A stretch of DNA of 64,000 bases from Oleiphilaceae bacterium (GCA_022447365.1 JAKVBL010000007.1:1-64000), one strand, 5' to 3'. Positions 1-9,323 are shown, counted from the first letter of the stretch. Numbers and translations: made by a program. The notes: a model not told the origin generated them from the letters alone.

Positions 1-1
1 T

Positions 2-77
2 GTCCCGTTCGTCTAGAGGCCTAGGACACCGCCCTTTCACGGCGGTAACAGGGGTTCGACTCCCCTACGGGATGCCA
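2..77 (+). tRNA. tRNA-Glu (anticodon TTC)
   Basis: The stretch folds as a complete tRNA. The 7-bp acceptor stem GTCCCGT pairs with ACGGGAT (first pair G-T). The anticodon loop CTTTCAC at 34-40 lies between CCGCC and GGCGG and has anticodon TTC at 36-38. The T-arm is GGGG TTCGACT CCCC and the CCA end is encoded at 75-77. It closely resembles the E. coli glutamate tRNA. No integrase or duplicated 3' end nearby suggests use as an attachment site. Confidence 0.97.
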
Positions 78-97
78 CTTTCTTCGTTAGCAAATTA

Positions 98-129
98 ACC
101 ACTTACGGTTTCCGTAACGTGGTTTTTTT
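98..129 (+). terminator. Rho-independent terminator after tRNA-Glu
   Basis: ACCAC-TTACGG, loop TTT, then CCGTAA-c-GTGGT forms an 11-bp stem with a single bulged C. It is followed directly by a run of seven T. It ends the tRNA transcript about 20 bases after the CCA. Confidence 0.9.
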
Positions 130-263
130 GTGCCTGAATTTTGTTATTTTGGGTTTTGTGCTCACAGACCTCCGCAAAGTTCATAAGCTCGTCTACACTA
201 ATAATTCAAGCGTACAAAAACAAATGCTCACTCATAGAGCTCATCGCGTATTTACCTGAAGTT

Positions 264-1475
264 ATGCAAAAACAAGACGTCTTATTGGCTCGTCAGCCTA
301 TTTATAATCGACAAAAAGAAGTACATGCGTACGAGCTACTCTTCAGGGATAACGAAGAAAATAAAGCAACTTTTTTCTGCGATCTCAGCGCAACATCAAA
401 CGTGCTTTTAAACCTGTTCACTGAAACGGATCTAGAATTTGTGACGTGTGGATTACCCGCTTTTATTAACTTTTCAGGCGAACTGTTAATGGAAAAGCCC
501 ATCTTTGATCCTCACATGGTGGTCATCGAAATCCTTGAGCACGTTAAAATTACTCCAAGCTTCATAAAGCGCGTCATTGCGCTTAAGAAAGTCGGTTATA
601 CGATTGCGCTAGACGACGTAGTAAAAGCATCTCACTACAAACCTCTGCTTCCTTATATCGATATCGTGAAAATCGATTTACCTAGTTTGAGTGAAGATGA
701 GTTGCGACAATCAGTCGACTACCTAAAGGACTTCGACGTCACTTTGCTTGCCGAAAAAGTTGAAACTCACGAAGAGTTTCAACTGTGTTCCGATTTAGGC
801 TTTGAGTTGTTTCAGGGTTATTTTCTTGCTAAGCCTGAATTGGTTAAGGGCAAGAAATTAAACACCAACCAAATATCTGTACTTGGGCTAATCGCTGAAC
901 TACAAGACCCCAACATCGACATAAACCACGTCAGCAATATTATAAGCCAAGACCCCGTTATCAGTTTTAAATTACTGAAATTGATTAACTCAGCCGCTTA
1001 TCGGCGCACGAAAGAAATTGACTCAATTAAATCAGCTGTCGCCTTACTTGGTTTAAAGCGCATTAAAAGTTGGGCAACACTGCTTGCGTTGAGCAAACTT
1101 GATAACAAGCCTGACGCACTACAATACATAGCCATTGTTCGTGCAATGACCTGTGAAAAACTTGCGGACTTTGTAAGTTCAGATTTACAGAATGAATTCT
1201 ATACAACTGGTCTGCTCAGTTGCTTAGACGCGTTTTTTGACCAACCTATCGATCAAGTTATTGAAAGTATTCCAATTAAAGACTCAATGCGCTCTGCACT
1301 AATGGAACGTAAAGGCGTGCAAGGTTTAATATTGCAATCTACACTGCTTTTCGAACAAGGTTTGCTTGAACAAATAGACTGGAAGGCTCTCGGCGAACTG
1401 GGCTTAGATGGGCAAACCTTTAACGACATTTATTATGAATGCTCTGCAATAGCACTAGAGGCAACCGCAGCTTAA
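264..1475 (+). CDS. EAL and HDOD domain signalling protein (CdgJ/YuxH type)
   Basis: A 403-residue cytoplasmic protein with an N-terminal EAL-like domain (about 8-195) and a C-terminal HDOD domain (about 200-390). EAL landmarks are YELLFR near 23, IALDDV near 114, VKIDLP, AEKVET and FQGYFLAKP. The first motif is YELL instead of EALL, so as in CdgJ of Vibrio and YuxH of Bacillus it may bind or sense rather than cut cyclic di-GMP. The HDOD part carries ISQDPVISFKLLKLINSAAY and lacks hydrolase residues. I chose the ATG at 264 because relatives start just before LLARQPIYNR; the frame is open upstream to 141 but that part looks non-coding. It ends 19 bases before ackA, so co-transcription with ackA-pta is likely. 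Its target is unknown. Confidence 0.88.
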   Translation: MQKQDVLLARQPIYNRQKEVHAYELLFRDNEENKATFFCDLSATSNVLLNLFTETDLEFVTCGLPAFINFSGELLMEKPIFDPHMVVIEILEHVKITPSFIKRVIALKKVGYTIALDDVVKASHYKPLLPYIDIVKIDLPSLSEDELRQSVDYLKDFDVTLLAEKVETHEEFQLCSDLGFELFQGYFLAKPELVKGKKLNTNQISVLGLIAELQDPNIDINHVSNIISQDPVISFKLLKLINSAAYRRTKEIDSIKSAVALLGLKRIKSWATLLALSKLDNKPDALQYIAIVRAMTCEKLADFVSSDLQNEFYTTGLLSCLDAFFDQPIDQVIESIPIKDSMRSALMERKGVQGLILQSTLLFEQGLLEQIDWKALGELGLDGQTFNDIYYECSAIALEATAA

Positions 1476-1494
1476 ACACACACGGAAGAAAACT

Positions 1495-2682
1495 ATGAGC
1501 TCAAAACACGTACTTGTCATTAATTGCGGTAGTTCTTCATTAAAGTACGCGTTATACGCCATAGGCGACGCCACCCCATTACAAACCGGTCTCGCTGAAG
1601 AACTTAATAGCCCCAATGCAAGGCATATTTCAAAAGATCTTTCTGGAAATAGGCAAAGCTTTGACACGCCAAATGCTTCTCACGGCGACTCAATTCAAGC
1701 AATCGTTGACGCACTCAACTGCGAATTTAACTTAAGCGATTCATTAATTGCTGTCGGGCATCGCGTTGTTCATGGCGGAGAGCGATTCAATAAAGCAACG
1801 CTCATCGACGATTCTGTGTTAGCGGAAATTAAACAATGCATTCAACTCGCGCCCTTACATAACCCAGCAAATATTACTGGCATAGAACTTTTACAAAAAC
1901 AGTTTCCTGAGGTTCCGCAAGTTGCTGTCTTTGACACAGCGTTTCACCAAACTATGCCCGAGCACGCATATCGCTATGCGATACCAAGCGAGTTTTATAC
2001 TAAGTACGGCGTAAGACGCTACGGGTTTCATGGAACAAGTCATCAATATGTAGCTAGTTCGACCGCACAACATATTGGCAAACCTATTGAAAATTGCTCC
2101 TTTATAACTGCACACCTTGGTAACGGCGCAAGTGTATGCGCGATCGAGAATGGCAAGAGCGTTGACACAAGTATGGGCATGACACCGCTTGAGGGATTAG
2201 TTATGGGCACCCGAAGTGGTGACGTAGACCCTGGTCTTATCGGTTTTTTAGGTTCACAAGGTTATGACTGCGCTCGAATTGATAAAATCTTAAACAAACA
2301 AAGTGGCCTTCTTGGTCTATCTGGCATTTCAAACGATTGCCGAACGCTTGAGGAGCAAGCATCTAAAGGAAACAAAGAGGCCCAACTCGCGTTAAAAGTG
2401 TTCTGCTATCGCCTCGCCAAATATATCGCGGGCATGCGCATTGCGCTGACTCAATGCGACGGCCTGATCTTCACGGGCGGTATTGGCGAAAACTCGGTAT
2501 TTATTCGGAAAGAAACTGTGGCCCTTCTTAAAGGTCTCGGGTTCACAATTGATGAAGAACTCAATCGCGACATTACTGACAATGTATGCGCCATTCAATC
2601 AACAGTCAGCTTACCTATATTTGTATCACGCACCGATGAAGAACGTTTAATTGCGGAGCAAAGTGCTGCACTCTGTTCGTAA
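1495..2682 (+). CDS. ackA: acetate kinase
   Basis: A 395-residue cytoplasmic enzyme that converts acetyl phosphate plus ADP to acetate plus ATP, reversibly. The N-terminal phosphate-binding motif VINCGSSSLKYALY, the HRVVHGG and FDTAFHQTMP segments, the HLGNGASVCAI motif and MGTRSGDVDPG are all present, and the length is normal for the family. It is followed 41 bases later by pta, the usual partner, and preceded closely by the EAL/HDOD gene, so the three probably form one operon. The pathway connects acetyl-CoA with acetate overflow and re-uptake. Confidence 0.97.
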   Translation: MSSKHVLVINCGSSSLKYALYAIGDATPLQTGLAEELNSPNARHISKDLSGNRQSFDTPNASHGDSIQAIVDALNCEFNLSDSLIAVGHRVVHGGERFNKATLIDDSVLAEIKQCIQLAPLHNPANITGIELLQKQFPEVPQVAVFDTAFHQTMPEHAYRYAIPSEFYTKYGVRRYGFHGTSHQYVASSTAQHIGKPIENCSFITAHLGNGASVCAIENGKSVDTSMGMTPLEGLVMGTRSGDVDPGLIGFLGSQGYDCARIDKILNKQSGLLGLSGISNDCRTLEEQASKGNKEAQLALKVFCYRLAKYIAGMRIALTQCDGLIFTGGIGENSVFIRKETVALLKGLGFTIDEELNRDITDNVCAIQSTVSLPIFVSRTDEERLIAEQSAALCS

Positions 2683-2723
2683 ATGAAACCTATTTTTAAA
2701 TTTAACAGCTACGGATTAAGCAG

Positions 2724-4832
2724 ATGAGTAAGGCTTTTTTCTTAACAACTACCGCACAGAATTCAGGACTAACGTCAGTCACATACGGTTTGGTATACGC
2801 CTTAGAACGGCTCGGCGTTAACGTAGGTGTATTTCAGCCAATTAGCTATCAAGTCGGGCACGACGACAACTCAAAATATTTTGCCAAAGTCCTTAATATC
2901 GAAAGCGATGTGGAGATCATTTCACTATCAGACGCGCAAATGTTGATGAGTGAAAATAAAGGTGGTTTGTTGATGGAACGTATTGTTGCTAATTATGAAA
3001 AAGTAGCAGCTAAGAAAGACGTAATCGTTGTTGAAGGTATTCCGAATGATAGAAATGAAGCCTATTTAACGCGACTTAATATCGATATTGCTCAGAATCT
3101 AAATGCGCCCGTTATTCTTGTCGCCGACGTCAATCAACGGACACCTACTCAATTATCTAAACACCTCAAAGTTGCGGCTTCCCTATATCACGGCACAGAG
3201 AGTCCTGACGTGCTTGGAGTAGTATTAAATCGCGTTGGCGAAATATCTGATGAGGACTTTTCAGCGCGCCTCGTTTCAATAAGTGACCTAAATGTCTTTA
3301 CCAATAATTTCCATTTAATTGGAGCGATCCCTCTTCTGAAAGAACTCGCAGCCCCAAGGGTCAGCGATCTCAAGTACACATTAGACGTTAACTCGCTTAA
3401 CGAAGGTGAATCAGACTCTCGCCGAATTTATGACATCGTGTTTGCTGCAAAGACCGTAGACAACATCATTCCTAGGCTAACGCCTGGCACGCTTGTGGTA
3501 ACACCGTCAGACCGAAGTGACGTCATTGTCGCTGCGTGTATGGCTGGCTTATCAGGCATTCCTCTCGCGGGCATATTGCTCACAAGTGATTCGAATATCG
3601 ACCCTCGCATACACAAGCTTTGCGCAGCCGCTTTAAAAGCTGGTTTACCGCTTCTATCAACACCAACTGACACATTTAGAACGGCAGCAGCTCTTGCAAA
3701 CCTTAACCGTGTCGTGCAGGTCGATGATGAAGCAAGAATGCGTCAGGTTGTGAGTATGGTTTCCGAGCATCTCGATTTGGAATGGCTCGCTCAAGTATGC
3801 GCCAAAGAGCGAAAGAGTCGCCTGTCGCCCCCTGCATTTCGCCACATGCTTACGTCTCGCGCTCGTTCCGCCAAAAAACGTATCGTTTTACCTGAAGGAA
3901 ACGAACCTCGCACCGTTGCTGCTGCGATTGCTTGCCAAGAAAGGAATATCGCTCAATGCGTTATGATTGGGGAGCGCAGCGACATTAGCTTGGTTGCTGA
4001 AGCACAAGGTCTGACATTTCTAGATGAAATAGAAGTCATCAACCCCGACGAAGTGCGTGAAAGATACGTTCCTCATATGGTGGAGGCACGCAAGCACAAA
4101 GGCTTAGCGCCTGATATGGCGCGCTCTCTACTTGAAGATAATGTAGTTCTTGCGACGATGATGGTTGCCTTAGATGAAGTAGACGGATTAGTTTCAGGTG
4201 CTTTACACACGACAGCAAATACTGTTCGCCCAGCACTTCAGTTAATCAAAACTGCACCATCAGCCACTGTTGTCTCTTCGGTCTTCTTTATGTGCTTGCC
4301 AGAGCAAGTACTGGTCTATGGTGACTGTGCAATCAATCCAGACCCTAACGCTGAAGAGTTGGCGGACATCGCGATACAGAGTGCAGACTCAGCCCTAGCT
4401 TTTGGAATTGAGCCAAAAGTAGCGATGATTAGCTACAGCACAGGCGCTAGCGGTGCGGGGGCCGATGTCGAGAAAGTAAAACAAGCAACTGAGATCGCAA
4501 AGGCTCGTCGTCCTGACCTTTTGATCGATGGACCTTTGCAATATGACGCTGCTGCAATTGAAAGTGTCGCAGCGAAGAAAGCGCCAAACAGCGCTGTTGC
4601 GGGACAAGCAACGGTATTTATCTTCCCCGACCTGAACACTGGAAACACGACGTACAAAGCTGTTCAGCGAAGTGCGAATGTCATAAGCATGGGCCCGATG
4701 CTCCAAGGTCTAAACAAGCCGGTTAATGATTTATCGAGAGGTGCGTTAGTTGATGACATCATCTACACAATTGCGCTCACGGCGATTCAATCAAAACAAG
4801 CAGACGACGCTAAAGAACAAGCTCAGCAATAA
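2724..4832 (+). CDS. pta: phosphate acetyltransferase, long form
   Basis: A 702-residue enzyme interconverting acetyl-CoA and acetyl phosphate. It is the long proteobacterial form: an N-terminal P-loop-derived domain related to dethiobiotin synthetase (begins MSKAFFLTTTAQNSGLTSVT), a middle DRTGG domain (about 220-330), and a C-terminal catalytic PTA domain from about 375 (RAKKRIVLPEGNEPRT, ALHTTANTVRPAL, SYSTGASGAGADVEKV, FIFPDLNTGN). Its stop lies inside the 3' end of the convergent phosphatase gene, so the two reading frames overlap by 23 bases. It acts with AckA just upstream. Confidence 0.96.
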   Translation: MSKAFFLTTTAQNSGLTSVTYGLVYALERLGVNVGVFQPISYQVGHDDNSKYFAKVLNIESDVEIISLSDAQMLMSENKGGLLMERIVANYEKVAAKKDVIVVEGIPNDRNEAYLTRLNIDIAQNLNAPVILVADVNQRTPTQLSKHLKVAASLYHGTESPDVLGVVLNRVGEISDEDFSARLVSISDLNVFTNNFHLIGAIPLLKELAAPRVSDLKYTLDVNSLNEGESDSRRIYDIVFAAKTVDNIIPRLTPGTLVVTPSDRSDVIVAACMAGLSGIPLAGILLTSDSNIDPRIHKLCAAALKAGLPLLSTPTDTFRTAAALANLNRVVQVDDEARMRQVVSMVSEHLDLEWLAQVCAKERKSRLSPPAFRHMLTSRARSAKKRIVLPEGNEPRTVAAAIACQERNIAQCVMIGERSDISLVAEAQGLTFLDEIEVINPDEVRERYVPHMVEARKHKGLAPDMARSLLEDNVVLATMMVALDEVDGLVSGALHTTANTVRPALQLIKTAPSATVVSSVFFMCLPEQVLVYGDCAINPDPNAEELADIAIQSADSALAFGIEPKVAMISYSTGASGAGADVEKVKQATEIAKARRPDLLIDGPLQYDAAAIESVAAKKAPNSAVAGQATVFIFPDLNTGNTTYKAVQRSANVISMGPMLQGLNKPVNDLSRGALVDDIIYTIALTAIQSKQADDAKEQAQQ

Positions 4833-5673
4833 TTATGGGATGATCAGAGTAAGGTGCCGTCGATATACTTTGGTACCGCTGACACGAGAAACCTTTGTAC
4901 AAGACATGGTCGATCATATAACGAAGCTTTCGCTTGGCCTTATGCTCTACTGAGTCGCAGGAAACTGATGCATTGCGCAGCTCTAGCTGCTTTTCTAGTG
5001 TTTTGAGAACCGGAGAAGCACGAAAGTCATTAAAATCACCTAATACAACAATGCGCGCTTGATCAAATTGTTGCACACCTTTCACCAAACCCTTTGATTG
5101 CATTAATCGCTTTGAGGCCTTTTGGGGTGACTCCTTCCGCTTTGATAAAAAATGCGCAGTAGCAAAAGAAACATCTTTATCGGTATCACCGATTCGGTAT
5201 CTGAGGGTTAAGCCTAAGACTTTAGATAATCGTTTAGGCTTATAGCCATCCACATGGCCTGACGGGAATCCAAAATCTGTGACCTTAATTTGCTCTGCAT
5301 CTTTCCAAACAAACGCAACATCTTGCCCCGTTGCCGTATCACGCCCTTGTTTGAATGCATAAGACCAGCCCTCACCAAGTGCATCGACGATCTCTTTCGC
5401 AACCTGCTTATTTTCGATTTCGATAAACGCAACAAGATCTAAACTTTGATCAAGAATAAGTTCACGATAGAACCCAAGCTTTTTGTCGTAATCAGAAACA
5501 GACGGATCACCCTTATTGAATCTTGATCCGTCGACATGACCATCATGAGGAGTCCAAAACCACTCGGAATTAAGTGTTGCCACGCGAAGCGTTTTTTCTG
5601 CACTAGCTAGAGTCGAGACAACCGCAAATAGGATTACAAAAACGACTGATACAAATATCCGCAACCGTGACAT
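4810..5673 (-). CDS. secreted endonuclease/exonuclease/phosphatase family protein
   Basis: A 287-residue protein. A hydrophobic signal peptide (MSRLRIFVSVVFVILFAVV..., cut probably after ASA) is followed by an EEP fold: RVATLNSEWFW, the metal-binding Glu in VAFIEIEN, VLGDFNDF, and the C-terminal MIDHVLY and YSDHPII pieces carrying the catalytic Asp-His. Such enzymes cleave phosphodiesters (DNA, RNA or lipids); the substrate cannot be read here. The start at 5673 gives the signal peptide and leaves 4 bases after the antiporter gene, so the two are probably one operon. Longer upstream starts run inside the antiporter gene and are unlikely. Its 3' end overlaps convergent pta by 23 bases. Confidence 0.85.
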   Translation of the reverse strand: MSRLRIFVSVVFVILFAVVSTLASAEKTLRVATLNSEWFWTPHDGHVDGSRFNKGDPSVSDYDKKLGFYRELILDQSLDLVAFIEIENKQVAKEIVDALGEGWSYAFKQGRDTATGQDVAFVWKDAEQIKVTDFGFPSGHVDGYKPKRLSKVLGLTLRYRIGDTDKDVSFATAHFLSKRKESPQKASKRLMQSKGLVKGVQQFDQARIVVLGDFNDFRASPVLKTLEKQLELRNASVSCDSVEHKAKRKLRYMIDHVLYKGFSCQRYQSISTAPYSDHPIIIAELVL

Positions 5674-5677
5674 GTAA

Positions 5678-7246
5678 CTAAGCTTCTTGAAGCAAGTGAG
5701 AAGTCTCTTCAGCGAAGCCTGCGCCAACCTCAGAGTAGTAATTGAACACCACATCCACACCATGAGATAAAAGCAGTAGACGCTCATCATCGTGCTGCGC
5801 AACGGCTGAAATCTTTCCCTTGTAATCGCGTAATTTGAGCTGTTCAATAATGTTGATCATTTCTTCTACATTAGGGATCGCGAGCATCACAAGTTTTACT
5901 CGGTCAAGATCCTGCGATTCCCAGAACTCAATATCATCTGCGTCGCCATGAATCACATTTGTGATGCCATTATTGATGTGCCCTGCAACACGTGACTCAT
6001 CTATCTCTACACCCCAAACAACATTACCTCCGGCTTTAACAAGCGCGTGATAGGCACCTAAGCCAACGCGGCCAAGCCCGACGAGCATCACATCAGCGCC
6101 CTGCGCAACCTGACTACACATGGATGTATTCGCGTTTGCACGCTGAAAACCTTGCAAGCGGCCGGACAGCTTTGCATAAAACAAATGTGCTTTTTTATAG
6201 ATAAGTGAGGTGATGACAAAGCTCTGCGCTGTCGTGATTGCTAGGATAATTAGCCACTCTTGAGCCAATAAACCTTCTCGAATACTAAGCGCTGCAACGA
6301 TTAACCCAAACTCACTAAAATTCGATAACAGCAATGCACCAAGAAACGCCGTGCGCGCGCGTAAAGACATCACGCAAAACACTGCGTAAAATAGTAAGAA
6401 TTTGAGCGGCAATAACAGCAGAAGAAGTGAAGCTAAAATAAACATTGAGAAATCGGGCAAGGCTGACAAGCCAATACTCAAAAAGAAGGACACTAAGAAT
6501 AAGTCTTTAAACGAGATAAGTGATTTATATAACTCGCCCGACTTACTACTTGTCGCAACTAACATCCCAACAAGCAATGCACCCAAGTCACCTTTTACAT
6601 TCACCAGTTCAAATAGCGCATAGGCGCCAAGCGCGAGCATAAGCCCACTCAAGGGCAACAATTCTCCGTGACCAGTTTTATTCAAAAGCTTATCGACGAA
6701 ACGAGTAAGGAGTGGCAGCCCTAGTAACAACAACGCCCAAAATGAAGGCACTTTGCCGGTCGCAGCCACGAGAAAAGCGACGGCGATAATGTCCTGAATA
6801 ATCAGCACACCCACTGCGATAGCGCTTTGTCGACTGCGGATTTCTCCGGAATCTTCGAGTACCTTGATGACGCAAACTGTACTACTAAAACTCAGCGCGA
6901 AAATGAGTAGCGCAGTCTGTTCTACAGAGAGTTCAAAAACTAATAAACCAGCCCACGCCATTACTGCGTTAATAACGAAGCATAAGGCAATCCACAAACT
7001 CATGTGACTGATTGCCGAACCCCAAACTTCTTTTTGAATGAGGTCTTTTACATTGATTTTTAGGCCGATCGTAAAGAGCATTAAGGTAATGCCTAAATCA
7101 GCGAGTCGTTGAATATCATCCGTTAAGGTGTAGCCCGCAAAATGCAAACCGAAACCCGCGAGCAAGTATCCAACTAATGGAGGTAGGCCAAGGACCTTAG
7201 CGGTCAGACCAGAAAAATAAGCGGCCAAAATTAAGGCTATGCTCAT
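5678..7246 (-). CDS. CPA2-family cation:proton antiporter with TrkA-N domain
   Basis: A 522-residue inner-membrane protein. About the first 380 residues are strongly hydrophobic, with a dozen or so helices and the Na/H exchanger signature region (GLPPLVGYLLAGFGLHFAG, LGITLMLFTIGLKI). A cytoplasmic Rossmann-type TrkA-N/RCK domain follows from about 395 (ADVMLVGLGRVGLGAYHALV, VIHGDADD). The layout matches YbaL/RosB/KefB relatives, which exchange K+ or Na+ for protons under nucleotide control. I prefer ATG 7246 (AGGA ten bases upstream) to the TTG at 7255, which sits almost on that AGGA. The ion cannot be told from sequence. Confidence 0.9.
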   Translation of the reverse strand: MSIALILAAYFSGLTAKVLGLPPLVGYLLAGFGLHFAGYTLTDDIQRLADLGITLMLFTIGLKINVKDLIQKEVWGSAISHMSLWIALCFVINAVMAWAGLLVFELSVEQTALLIFALSFSSTVCVIKVLEDSGEIRSRQSAIAVGVLIIQDIIAVAFLVAATGKVPSFWALLLLGLPLLTRFVDKLLNKTGHGELLPLSGLMLALGAYALFELVNVKGDLGALLVGMLVATSSKSGELYKSLISFKDLFLVSFFLSIGLSALPDFSMFILASLLLLLLPLKFLLFYAVFCVMSLRARTAFLGALLLSNFSEFGLIVAALSIREGLLAQEWLIILAITTAQSFVITSLIYKKAHLFYAKLSGRLQGFQRANANTSMCSQVAQGADVMLVGLGRVGLGAYHALVKAGGNVVWGVEIDESRVAGHINNGITNVIHGDADDIEFWESQDLDRVKLVMLAIPNVEEMINIIEQLKLRDYKGKISAVAQHDDERLLLLSHGVDVVFNYYSEVGAGFAEETSHLLQEA

Positions 7247-7290
7247 ACGCAACAAATCCTGAGGGTTTGGTGTATAAAGTAGTCGATTAC

Positions 7291-8628
7291 TTAAACAAGA
7301 TACTTTTTGTTATACAAATGCTTATCGAGCTGCGGTCTAAAATCAGCGGATGCATCCATAGACTTTAAAATCCAATAATGCCCGCTAACCAGTCGATCAA
7401 TATACAAACTATCAACCGGAGGTTTAAATCGTTCTAAGTTTTTGAAAAACAGCCCTGTGTGCTCCATCGCATCAACATGAAGTTTTGACTCGCCGTAATT
7501 AAAAGGTTGTCCGGCAAATGGCTGAAAAAAAATGTCCCGCCAAAGTTTATAGAAGTCAGAACCAGGACTTGCTTTATTTGCCACGCGCGCCCCAAGTCTT
7601 ATCAAGGCCTCATCCAAGGCTGCATAATCCTCGTCGATAGCACTAACGACCGCGTCTCGATAGGCCTGAACAATTTCAGGCTTCAACTCTTTGATACAAC
7701 CAAAATCATAAATAATGATTGAGCCATCGGGTCGAAATGCAAAATTACCGGGGTGTGGATCACCATGAATGCACTGACCTGAAAACAATTGATCACTCAA
7801 CATTTTAAAGACCCGCTCAGCAATCACAGATCTTTGCTGCTCGGTATATCCCAGCGAAACAAGATCTTCGGCCGCATCTCCCTCAACTAACCCCAGTGTT
7901 AAAACACGCTTTGTGGAATATTTATCGAAGACTTCGGGAATTATTATCCCTTCGTCTTTCGAGTGAAACTGAGCAAAACGATTTAAGTTATGAGCTTCTA
8001 AAGTGTAATCGAGCTCTTCTTTTAAACGATCTCTTAATTCATTAAACAACGCGTCGACACTTTCTTTTGGCATTTTTAATAAACCGCCAAGCTTGAGTGT
8101 GAGTTTTAATTGCTTTAAATCTGAATCAACAGAACGGTCTACTCCCGGATATTGCACCTTAACAATGACGTCTTCGCCGTCTAAAGTGACCGCCCGGTGT
8201 ACTTGACCTATAGAGGCTGCCGCGTAGGGTTCTTCGTCAAAAGTCTTAAATAGATCGGTGATAGGCTTACCTAATTCTGACTCGACTTGCTCTTTGATCA
8301 CTGAAAACTCGACAGGAGGCGCTTGCTTCTGGAGCTTCTTCAAGGCTTGCGAGAATTCCTCAGGGAGAAAATCTTGAGTCTGAGAGACGATCTGACCGAC
8401 TTTCATTACCGCGCCTTTCAACTCGCCAAGCGTTTCTGTAATGTCATCAGCCATTTTTTCGTAACTAGCGGCTTTTCGACGATCACGATCATCGCCCTTA
8501 CTGACAACATCAACTAGTTTGTCACTTGCATATCGTGCAGCAACACTAGCCGTCATCCCTGCAAGCTTTACAAAACGCTTTGTTCGGCTCTGAGCCGGTT
8601 TCTTCCCTGCCACCTGCTTACCTGTCAC
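7291..8628 (-). CDS. ABC1/UbiB-family atypical kinase
   Basis: A 445-residue soluble member of the ABC1 (AarF/UbiB/ADCK) family. The signatures are present: KVGQ (KxGQ motif) in GAVMKVGQIVSQTQDFLPEE, the alanine-rich loop in YAAASIGQVHRA, the lysine of VIVKVQYPGV, the catalytic loop HGDPHPGNF and YDFGC. Family members support ubiquinone biosynthesis or lipid-linked functions; this short form lacks the C-terminal membrane helices of UbiB, so I do not call it UbiB. The first start is a GTG at 8628 overlapping the upstream FAH gene by 11 bases; an ATG 24 codons in (MTASVAARYAS) is an alternative. Probably co-transcribed with the FAH gene. Confidence 0.88.
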   Translation of the reverse strand: MTGKQVAGKKPAQSRTKRFVKLAGMTASVAARYASDKLVDVVSKGDDRDRRKAASYEKMADDITETLGELKGAVMKVGQIVSQTQDFLPEEFSQALKKLQKQAPPVEFSVIKEQVESELGKPITDLFKTFDEEPYAAASIGQVHRAVTLDGEDVIVKVQYPGVDRSVDSDLKQLKLTLKLGGLLKMPKESVDALFNELRDRLKEELDYTLEAHNLNRFAQFHSKDEGIIIPEVFDKYSTKRVLTLGLVEGDAAEDLVSLGYTEQQRSVIAERVFKMLSDQLFSGQCIHGDPHPGNFAFRPDGSIIIYDFGCIKELKPEIVQAYRDAVVSAIDEDYAALDEALIRLGARVANKASPGSDFYKLWRDIFFQPFAGQPFNYGESKLHVDAMEHTGLFFKNLERFKPPVDSLYIDRLVSGHYWILKSMDASADFRPQLDKHLYNKKYLV

Positions 8629-8640
8629 CTGCTAATCTGT
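8611..8640. repeat. two-copy 15-bp tandem repeat
   Basis: CACCTGCTTACCTGT (8611-8625) is followed at once by CACCTGCTAATCTGT (8626-8640); the copies differ at two positions. It spans the overlap between the end of the FAH gene and the GTG start of the ABC1 kinase gene. Confidence 0.85.
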
Positions 8641-9304
8641 CACACAAAACAACGTTGTACTGGGGAAAATCTATCTGCTGCTCCCCTGCTTTTAGACTCA
8701 AATTAAGCCGATCATTATTTTTCAGCACGCCGACACCTTTTGGAGTACCGGTAAACAAAATATCCCCTTTACGTAAACTGAACACAGACGTAACTTCTTG
8801 TATTAAGGCAGGGATATCAAACAGCATGTCTGAAGTCACACCATCTTGCACGACCTCATCATTAATAAGGAGCTGGAAATTGATCTGGCTCAAATCCTGA
8901 TCACTGAAAGGAATAAAAGACGTGAGTACTGAAGCGCCATCGAAAGATTTCGCTCTTTCCCACGGATGCCCCTTTTCTTTTAATTTAGCTTGAAGCCCAC
9001 GATCCGTGAGATCAAGCCCAAGTCCTAAACCAGCAATATCCTGACTAACATCGACTGGAGCGCCGACGTTTATGTCCCGCCCGATTAAGACAGTGAGTTC
9101 AGCCTCGTAATGAATACCTTCACGTGGAATTACGACTTGCTCACTGGTTTGAATTGTAGATTCCGGTTTAATAAATAGAATTGGCGCCTTGGGTATGGGA
9201 TTGTTTAGCTCTTTCGCGTGCTCCGCGTAATTTCGGCCAATACACACAAGCTTTGAGCAACGCGCGTCAAACTCTTTACCGTCAAACCAAACCGGCTGAT
9301 ACAT
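8618..9304 (-). CDS. fumarylacetoacetate hydrolase family protein
   Basis: A 228-residue protein of the FAH superfamily (YcgM/FAHD1 type). It has the GRNYAEHAKEL start, LFIKPEST, the metal-binding region HYEAELTVLIGR, the GLDLTDRGLQ block, and the closing RKGDILFTGTPKGVG. Members are Mg-dependent hydrolases, decarboxylases or isomerases acting on acylpyruvate-like acids (FAHD1 is an oxaloacetate decarboxylase). Without a pathway around it the substrate cannot be assigned. Its last codons and the first codons of the ABC1 gene share an 11-base overlap lying in a 15-bp tandem duplication. Confidence 0.88.
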   Translation of the reverse strand: MYQPVWFDGKEFDARCSKLVCIGRNYAEHAKELNNPIPKAPILFIKPESTIQTSEQVVIPREGIHYEAELTVLIGRDINVGAPVDVSQDIAGLGLGLDLTDRGLQAKLKEKGHPWERAKSFDGASVLTSFIPFSDQDLSQINFQLLINDEVVQDGVTSDMLFDIPALIQEVTSVFSLRKGDILFTGTPKGVGVLKNNDRLNLSLKAGEQQIDFPQYNVVLCDRLAGDR

Positions 9305-9323
9305 CTACTACTCCATAGGTTAA

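Noticed and set aside
2-77. tRNA-Glu as an attachment site for a mobile element
   Set aside because: No integrase, no repeated 3' end of the tRNA and no change in gene content follow it in the window.
4750-4953. 67-codon ORF at the end of pta
   Set aside because: It overlaps pta and the antisense of the phosphatase; no signal beyond an open frame.
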